A stretch of DNA of 10,210 bases from Promethearchaeota archaeon. GTDB taxonomy: Archaea > Asgardarchaeota > Lokiarchaeia > Sigyniarchaeales > SOKP01. The stretch is from the NCBI GenBank assembly GCA_004524385.1, contig SDNM01000029.1:1-10210 (forward strand), read 5' to 3'. Position 1 is the first letter of the stretch. Each line of letters opens with the position of its first letter. The notes under the pieces are model-generated. The model saw only the letters and a list, made by a program, of their open reading frames with translations, was not told the origin of the DNA and made no database searches. Below are positions 6,830 through 10,210 of the stretch, piece after piece. Both the position numbers and the translations under genes were made by a program.

Positions 6830-8089
6830 TTACTTCACCTCCAATAAACCATCCCAATATGTTCCATAAATCATGTCCTTTGGGAGCTCTCCAGTCTCGT
6901 TAAATTTAACCAAAAGCTTTAATTGATTCTTTTGCTGTTCAAGTGATACTTCTCTTCCTCCAATTCCATTCATCATGGGGAACACTTTTGCTGTCCCTTC
7001 AGTTTCATGTAATGCAGTTTTAACTTCACCAGAAACTGGACCTCCTGTCTGAGAACCAAATGCTATAGCTCGATCAATAACTCCAAGGACTTTTACCTTT
7101 TTACCGAGTTTTATAATTTCTTCTGTTGGAAAGGGTCTAAAATGCCTCAATTTAACCATTCCAACTTTATATCCTTCTTTTCTAATTTGATCTACAGCTT
7201 CTTCCATTTGTAGAGCTAAATCTCCATAGGCCAGCATTGCTACGTCAGCATCATCCATATTATATTCTTGAATTAGGCCATTTCCATAGCTTCTCCCGAA
7301 AACTTTTTCAAATTCCTTTGCAGCGTTTTTAATTTTCTCTTTAGCTTCCAATAGAGCAATATGCAATTTCATCCGAAATTCGGTATAAAACCCAGAAGGC
7401 ATTATGAGATTTCCATGCATAAGAGGTCTTTCAGGATCTACCCAAATGTGGGGCCAACCTTTCTCATCCGGAAGAGCAGGTAAATAACCATCAACCTTAT
7501 CTTGGTCTTCAATTATAACTGGTTTAGATGTATGAGATAATATGAAACCTCCATAAGCAACAAATTTGGGTAAGAGAACATCATAATCTTCACATACCTT
7601 GTAGGACATAAGGATCTCATCATAAATTTCTTGATGAGTGGCACAGAAAGAACTCATCCATCCAGTATCTCGACAGCTTATAACATCTGAAAAATCTGCC
7701 CAGATATTCCAAGGTGGTGCAGTTCCTCTCGAAACAATTGCGGTTACTATTGGTAACCTAACTCCTGCTGCCCAATGAATCATCTCATACATATAAAAAA
7801 GTCCCTGACCACATGTAGCTGTGAAAGTCCGAGTTCCTGCCATACTAGCGCCAACTGTAGCCGCCATAACAGAATGCTCACTTTCCATTTTAATATATTG
7901 TGTTCCTGGCATGTATCCTCCATCAACAAATTCAGACAGTTTTTCTACTACTGTTGTTTGAGGGGTAATCGGGTAAGCAGAAATAACTTGTACCCTTGCA
8001 GATTTTGCAGCATTTGCAGCCGCAACATTTCCTTTAATAATCTGTGTTTCCTTATTCTGTACAAAATCTGTTAATTCAACTTTAGTCAT
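6830..8089 (-). CDS. porA: 2-oxoacid (pyruvate):ferredoxin oxidoreductase alpha subunit
   Basis: This is the subunit that, with beta, forms the thiamine-diphosphate site; it supplies the pyrimidine-binding domain and the transketolase C-terminal-like domain. The 419-residue protein has SAYPITPQTT (37-46), KMESEHS (67-73) followed by GASMAGTRTFTATCGQGL (80-97), then APPWNIWADFSD and RDTGW, the segment that lines the substrate pocket in this family. HTSKPV and the later acidic/proline-rich stretch fit POR/VOR alpha subunits. The 'DGF.LSH' motif common in the family reads YGGFILSH here. The C-terminal third has GVIDRAIAFGSQTGG and NGIGGREVS, as usual. The start ATG overlaps the delta stop as ATGA (4 bases), a sign of translational coupling. 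Its last codons contain the ribosome binding site of the beta gene. Length is normal for the family (about 390-420). Confidence 0.92.
   Translation of the reverse strand: MTKVELTDFVQNKETQIIKGNVAAANAAKSARVQVISAYPITPQTTVVEKLSEFVDGGYMPGTQYIKMESEHSVMAATVGASMAGTRTFTATCGQGLFYMYEMIHWAAGVRLPIVTAIVSRGTAPPWNIWADFSDVISCRDTGWMSSFCATHQEIYDEILMSYKVCEDYDVLLPKFVAYGGFILSHTSKPVIIEDQDKVDGYLPALPDEKGWPHIWVDPERPLMHGNLIMPSGFYTEFRMKLHIALLEAKEKIKNAAKEFEKVFGRSYGNGLIQEYNMDDADVAMLAYGDLALQMEEAVDQIRKEGYKVGMVKLRHFRPFPTEEIIKLGKKVKVLGVIDRAIAFGSQTGGPVSGEVKTALHETEGTAKVFPMMNGIGGREVSLEQQKNQLKLLVKFNETGELPKDMIYGTYWDGLLEVK
6835..6842 (-). promoter_or_regulatory. Strong Shine-Dalgarno site of porB inside the end of porA
   Basis: On the minus strand this reads GGAGGTGA, a perfect match to the archaeal anti-Shine-Dalgarno. 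It lies within the last sense codons of the alpha gene and 7 bases before the ATG at 6827. It places the beta start at 6827 rather than at the in-frame ATG at 6857. Confidence 0.85.
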
Positions 8090-8433
8090 TTTTCAATATC
8101 ACTCTCCCTTACCATTTCTATATTATTAGTAGGACATTCTTTTGCGCAGATCCCGCAACCTTTACAATATATCACATCAATTTCAAAGGAACCATCATCA
8201 CGTTTCCTTATCGTTCCTTCAGGACAATACATCCAACAAATTCCACATTTATTACATCCCTCTTGATTGATTACGGGTCTAAAAGTTCTCCAATCACCTG
8301 TAGTTCCTATAGAACCATCAATTGGTAAGGATATAGGGATTGGAGGTAATTCTTCCCAACATGAATATTCTTGTACCTTTGGGCGTTCTTCTTTTGATTT
8401 ATTAATATTTTTCCATTTTTTAGTATCCGTCAT
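8086..8433 (-). CDS. porD: 2-oxoacid (pyruvate):ferredoxin oxidoreductase delta subunit (2[4Fe-4S] ferredoxin-like)
   Basis: This is the small electron-transfer subunit, which carries electrons from the ThDP site to external ferredoxin. The 115-residue protein has two complete CxxCxxCxxxCP motifs: Cys60, 63, 66, 70 and Cys90, 93, 96, 100, each set followed by Pro, as in bacterial-type 8Fe ferredoxins. The N-terminal ~55 residues, with the GTTGDWRTFRPV segment before the first cluster, are the extension seen in POR/VOR delta subunits but not in free ferredoxins. It starts 3 bases after the gamma stop with a strong GGAGGGT ribosome binding site, and its stop overlaps the alpha start. Gene order gamma-delta-alpha-beta matches archaeal operons of this type. 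The subunit type is clear; substrate class follows the other subunits. Confidence 0.93.
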   Translation of the reverse strand: MTDTKKWKNINKSKEERPKVQEYSCWEELPPIPISLPIDGSIGTTGDWRTFRPVINQEGCNKCGICWMYCPEGTIRKRDDGSFEIDVIYCKGCGICAKECPTNNIEMVRESDIEK

Positions 8434-8436
8434 TTT

Positions 8437-9018
8437 TTAACCCTCCTTTACACTTTCATAAGCATCTTTAGCCACATTCATATTTTTTTCAAGTTTTGCT
8501 TCTCCAAAATTCTTCTTTAATACTTTTTCCATAACTTCTAAACCAAAATATCCAGAAACTTTTCCAAATGCTCCTAACATCGGAATATTCAAAATTGGTC
8601 CGCTAGAATGCATAAAACTTCTCTTAATGCAGATACCCGTAGCATCAACAATAAAGACTTTCACATTGTCAGGGAATTTACTTTTATCTAATGGTGCCAC
8701 ACTATCAGCTATAATAATAACTCCCTCTTTTATCGTAGCTAAGACTCGTGGAATATCTAAAAGAGAAATATCAAAGATTAACATATAATCTGGATCCTTA
8801 ACACTATCATAAGTCCTAATTGGTTTGTCTTTAGAAATTTTTGTAAACGCTAAAATAGGAGCACCCCTTCTTTCCGCTCCTATTATAGGAATTGCTATCG
8901 TATCTTTAAATCCTTCTTCATAGGCACACTCTGCTAATAATTGGCTTCCAGTAACAGAGGTCTGTCCACCTCGCCCATGAAAAGTTATTTCCACGATATC
9001 CTTTTCAACTTTTTCCAT
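8437..9018 (-). CDS. porG: 2-oxoacid (pyruvate):ferredoxin oxidoreductase gamma subunit
   Basis: This is the gamma subunit of the same complex; it belongs to the domain family that in fused PORs forms the CoA-interacting region. The 193-residue protein starts with EITFHGRGGQT (10-20; the family usually has GRGGQG), followed by IIGAERRGAPILAFTKI (45-61), the 'G.E.RGAP' hallmark. YMLIFDISLL and VIIIADS match the central strands, and NIPMLGAFGKVSG the C-terminal conserved turn. Length is normal (about 180-200). It is the first gene of the operon, with a TATA-like element about 30-45 bases upstream of its ATG; no strong ribosome binding site is visible, unlike the inner genes. In Thermococcales one gamma subunit is shared by POR and VOR; here only one alpha/beta/delta set is seen in the window. 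Confidence 0.9.
   Translation of the reverse strand: MEKVEKDIVEITFHGRGGQTSVTGSQLLAECAYEEGFKDTIAIPIIGAERRGAPILAFTKISKDKPIRTYDSVKDPDYMLIFDISLLDIPRVLATIKEGVIIIADSVAPLDKSKFPDNVKVFIVDATGICIKRSFMHSSGPILNIPMLGAFGKVSGYFGLEVMEKVLKKNFGEAKLEKNMNVAKDAYESVKEG
8440..8446 (-). promoter_or_regulatory. Shine-Dalgarno site of porD
   Basis: Minus-strand GGAGGGT lies 6 bases before the ATG at 8433 and overlaps the last codons of the gamma gene. It fixes the delta start and suggests coupled translation. Confidence 0.8.
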
Positions 9019-9047
9019 GTTTCATCAATTTTTCATTCTTTTTTGAT

Positions 9048-9064
9048 TTTTATATATATATTTA
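9048..9064 (-). promoter_or_regulatory. Probable TATA box of the POR operon
   Basis: The run of alternating TA (core 9051-9060, TATATATATA) flanked by A/T tracts is centred about 38 bases upstream of the gamma ATG at 9018. Archaeal transcription starts roughly 25 bases after the TATA centre, so the leader would be about 10-15 bases. It is the best TATA match before this operon. Low-complexity AT sequence makes exact placement uncertain. Confidence 0.55.
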
Positions 9065-9077
9065 TTGTCAACATAAC

Positions 9078-9109
9078 CAATAAAAAACCAGAGAACCAGA
9101 TTTTTATTG
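9078..9109. repeat. Inverted repeat with nested tandem heptamer
   Basis: The arms CAATAAAAA (9078-9086) and TTTTTATTG (9101-9109) are a perfect 9-base inverted repeat. They enclose, and slightly overlap, two copies of AACCAGA (9086-9092 and 9094-9100), a direct repeat with an 8-base period. It lies just upstream of the presumed POR TATA box, so it should not be part of the POR transcript. It could be a regulator site; A/T-rich arms lower its significance. Confidence 0.5.
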
Positions 9110-9132
9110 ATTGATTCATAAAATTACTAATA

Positions 9133-9154
9133 ATTGTACTACTATAAGTACAAT
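9133..9154. repeat. Perfect 8-base inverted repeat, possible operator
   Basis: ATTGTACT (9133-9140) and AGTACAAT (9147-9154) are exact reverse complements separated by the 6 bases ACTATA. This is the size and symmetry of a binding site for a dimeric helix-turn-helix regulator. It lies about 75 bases upstream of the presumed POR TATA element and about 180 bases upstream of the ZPR1 TATA box. A hairpin in an unmapped RNA is the alternative. Confidence 0.5.
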
Positions 9155-9236
9155 ACCTAACAATAATACTAAGTTAAGATTAAGGGAAATATTGGAAATT
9201 CGGGTATTTCTAATAATTAGCATAAGTTCACAACTT

Positions 9237-9251
9237 TATATCATTGATATA
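9237..9251. repeat. 15-base palindrome
   Basis: TATATCA and TGATATA flank a single T, giving a perfect palindrome with 7-base arms. It lies about 80 bases before the ZPR1 TATA box. In such AT-rich sequence a palindrome of this kind can arise by chance, so only the structure is claimed. Confidence 0.4.
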
Positions 9252-9330
9252 GTAAATAGTTAACACAGTATTATCTATTTTAAAAACAAATCCTATTAAT
9301 ATTTTTCGGTAAAAGTTTTTAAGTTAGCAT

Positions 9331-9338
9331 TATAAAAA
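9331..9338 (+). promoter_or_regulatory. TATA box of the ZPR1 gene, implying a leaderless mRNA
   Basis: TATAAAAA begins exactly 24 bases before the ATG at 9355. With the usual archaeal TATA-to-start spacing, transcription would begin at or within a few bases of the ATG. No Shine-Dalgarno is present in between, which agrees with leaderless translation. Confidence 0.65.
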
Positions 9339-9354
9339 CCCAATTGTTGAGTTT

Positions 9355-9909
9355 ATGTCTGAGAAAGTTTTTGATTCGGAAAAACAAGTTACTAGCTTTA
9401 AATGCCCCTCATGTAGTAAAGGGTACATTGTTTTATTTAAAACTATATATGATCTTCCCGATAAAGATAAAATGTTAATTATTAAATTTGAATGTAATAA
9501 TTGTGGTTTTTACACGAATGATATAATCCCATTGACAACGAGAATGGACCCAGGCCTTATGATATTAACGGTGTCAAACGAAAATGATCTTAAATCTAAA
9601 ATTTATCGATCTCCAACTGGAAAATTGGAAATTTCTGAATTAGATTTAAAGGTTGATCCTGGACCAAGCGCAGACTTTTATTACACTAATGTAGAGGGAA
9701 TTTTATTCAGATTTGAGCAAGCAGTTGAAATATATCACAACTCTCTCGATGATAATCATCCTGAAAAAAGTGAAATGAGAGAGACCTTAGAAGATTTACA
9801 AAAAGCCATGAAAGGACAACTTGAATTTACCTTAAAAATTACTGATCCTACTGGTGGGAGTTATATTATCCCTGAAGATAGTTCAAAATATACTTTTATA
9901 AAAATTTAA
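9355..9909 (+). CDS. zpr1: ZPR1-type zinc-finger protein
   Basis: This 184-residue protein matches the single-copy archaeal ZPR1 unit: a zinc finger followed by the ZPR1 beta-rich domain. The zinc finger is C17-P-S-C20 ... C47-N-N-C50-G-F, with the linker containing the expected 'LP' and 'IIKFEC' elements. Then come the conserved NENDLKSKIYRSPTGKLEISELDL (about 75-98), DPGP and TNVEGIL (about 111-117), the marker segment of the family, and a C-terminal ITDPTGGSYI (about 163-172, 'DPsGnS.I'). Eukaryotic ZPR1, with two such units, binds elongation factor EF-1A and has been linked to its folding; whether the archaeal protein does so is inference. The gene stands alone, divergent from POR, with a TATA box 24 bases before the ATG. 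All four zinc cysteines are present. Confidence 0.9.
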   Translation: MSEKVFDSEKQVTSFKCPSCSKGYIVLFKTIYDLPDKDKMLIIKFECNNCGFYTNDIIPLTTRMDPGLMILTVSNENDLKSKIYRSPTGKLEISELDLKVDPGPSADFYYTNVEGILFRFEQAVEIYHNSLDDNHPEKSEMRETLEDLQKAMKGQLEFTLKITDPTGGSYIIPEDSSKYTFIKI

Positions 9910-9941
9910 AATAGTGAAATAAATTAAGAATAAAATAAGAC

Positions 9942-9958
9942 TTTTTCAAAATATTTTT
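9942..9958 (+). terminator. Oligo-T tracts after the ZPR1 gene
   Basis: Two T5 runs (9942-9946 and 9954-9958) follow the ZPR1 stop by 33-49 bases in otherwise A-rich sequence, without a hairpin. This fits archaeal U-tract termination before the next gene. Evidence is compositional only. Confidence 0.4.
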
Positions 9959-10013
9959 AATCGAAAATGGTTAATCAATCTATATTGAATAATTGTTAAA
10001 AAGTGAAATTTAA

Positions 10014-10210
10014 ATGACAATTAAAAAAGTTGGAATTTTAACGGGCGGCGGAGCCATATTCAAGATTCTCCTTGATTGCCGTATACTGCCCTGGCTTAAA
10101 TTCTGTATTATATGGTATCATGCTTAAAGCTTTTGATGCCGGTGTTGAATGTGTTGGAATTCTTAAAGGATGGAAAGGATTTTTAGAAAATCTGACAATA
10201 CCACTTAATA
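10014..10210 (+). CDS. 6-phosphofructokinase, interrupted and cut by the window edge
   Basis: This is the N-terminal end of a phosphofructokinase of the PfkA superfamily (ATP- or pyrophosphate-dependent), the enzyme that phosphorylates fructose 6-phosphate in glycolysis. It begins MTIKKVGILTGGG at 10014, the phosphate-binding loop. After 13 codons the frame breaks: read straight through, it ends at a TAA at 10125. If bases 10054-10084 are left out, the reading becomes GGGDCPGLNSVLYGIMLKAF followed by ECVGILKGWKGFLE, a textbook match. So the gene is recognisable on both sides of a 31-base interruption. GGGDCPG in the first loop is frequent in PPi-dependent members, but phosphate donor is set by residues beyond the window. 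GTGA (10003-10006) lies 7 bases before the ATG, and a TATA-like TATATTGA (9981-9988) about 30 before it. Whether it is functional is unresolved. Confidence 0.8.
10054..10084 (+). other. 31-base frame-breaking insertion in the phosphofructokinase gene
   Basis: Deleting exactly these 31 bases joins GGAG to ACTGCCCTGG and restores GGGDCPGLN. The other placements of a 31-base gap I tried (boundary shifted one base left or up to three right) replace the Asp. The block can fold: 10060-10064 pairs with 10071-10075 (5 bp, 6-base loop), 10056-10059 with 10081-10084, and the flanks GGCGG (10047-10051) with CTGCC (10086-10090), bringing the ends together. It contains GATTGCC, close to the GACTGCC of the restored gene. 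It may be a tiny intron, a real inactivating insertion or a sequencing/assembly error. Confidence 0.6.

Larger units (their letters stand above)
9019..9354. other. Divergent intergenic region with promoters and three inverted repeats
   Basis: These 336 bases lie between the divergent POR operon and the ZPR1 gene. I see no convincing coding frame, tRNA or other structured RNA. The region is strongly AT-rich and carries a TATA-like element for each flanking gene. It also has three inverted repeats, at 9078-9109, 9133-9154 and 9237-9251, which are listed separately. It most likely works as a two-way promoter region, perhaps with regulator binding sites for POR. Confidence 0.6.

Noticed and set aside
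6828..6857. Upstream ATG (6857) as start of the POR beta subunit
   Set aside because: A perfect GGAGGTGA lies 7 bases before the ATG at 6827, and the extra ten residues match no family N terminus.
7775..8074. Open frame on the plus strand opposite the POR alpha gene, rich in Cys and Ser
   Set aside because: It lies wholly antisense to a conserved gene, and its residues reflect the complement of that gene; no known domain is seen.
9019..9354. tRNA or other structured RNA gene in the large intergenic region
   Set aside because: No T-loop GTTCRA-type box, acceptor stem or GC-rich fold is visible; the repeats are short and AT-rich.
10050..10089. Programmed translational bypassing over the 31 bases
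   Set aside because: Known bypassing needs matching take-off and landing codons; GGA before the gap is not matched by the triplet before the resumed frame.
10047..10090. Canonical bulge-helix-bulge intron at the phosphofructokinase insert
   Set aside because: The flanks pair, but the 4-bp central helix with two 3-base bulges at the exact junctions does not form. An intron stays only as an open possibility.
1..10210. Mobile element, CRISPR array or defence system
   Set aside because: No transposase, integrase, evenly spaced repeats, target-site duplications or defence-type domains were found; the genes are housekeeping families.

Overview
The window reads as a low-GC archaeal chromosome segment. 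The archaeal calls rest on a four-subunit 2-oxoacid:ferredoxin oxidoreductase, a KEOPS Cgi121 subunit, a TAN1-type THUMP protein, a ZPR1 zinc-finger protein, GGTGA/GGAGGTGA ribosome binding sites and TATA-box promoters about 24-30 bases from start codons. The lysine/asparagine/isoleucine-rich proteins and this gene mix would suit an Asgard (Promethearchaeota) genome. That is inference; other low-GC archaea are not excluded.

Bases 1-3959 (plus strand): the 3' part of a DHH/DHHA1 phosphoesterase, then an ECF transporter energising module (two EcfA ATPases and EcfT) with no substrate-binding S component beside it, then a Cgi121 homologue. The gaps of 38, 9, 15 and 19 bases suggest one or two transcripts. 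Bases 4001-5847 (minus strand, converging on the first block): TsaC/Sua5 (YrdC domain), a TAN1-like THUMP protein and a six-helix DUF998-like membrane protein. Cgi121 and TsaC/Sua5 belong to the same tRNA pathway (t6A37), and the TAN1-like protein probably serves another (ac4C12), so the middle of the window is rich in tRNA modification genes.

Bases 5889-9018 (minus strand): a complete gamma-delta-alpha-beta operon for a ferredoxin-dependent 2-oxoacid oxidoreductase, most likely pyruvate (POR), with tight junctions and strong internal Shine-Dalgarno sites. A 336-base region with no recognisable gene (9019-9354) separates it from the divergent ZPR1 gene. It holds a promoter for each side and three inverted repeats.

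Bases 10014-10210 (plus strand): the start of a 6-phosphofructokinase gene, cut by the window edge. It is the most unusual feature here. A 31-base block interrupts the nucleotide/pyrophosphate-binding GGGDCPGLN motif, and removing exactly that block restores motif and frame. It may be a tiny intron, a disabling insertion or an assembly error; the sequence alone does not decide. Otherwise the genes belong to known families, and I see no mobile element, CRISPR array, tRNA or rRNA.
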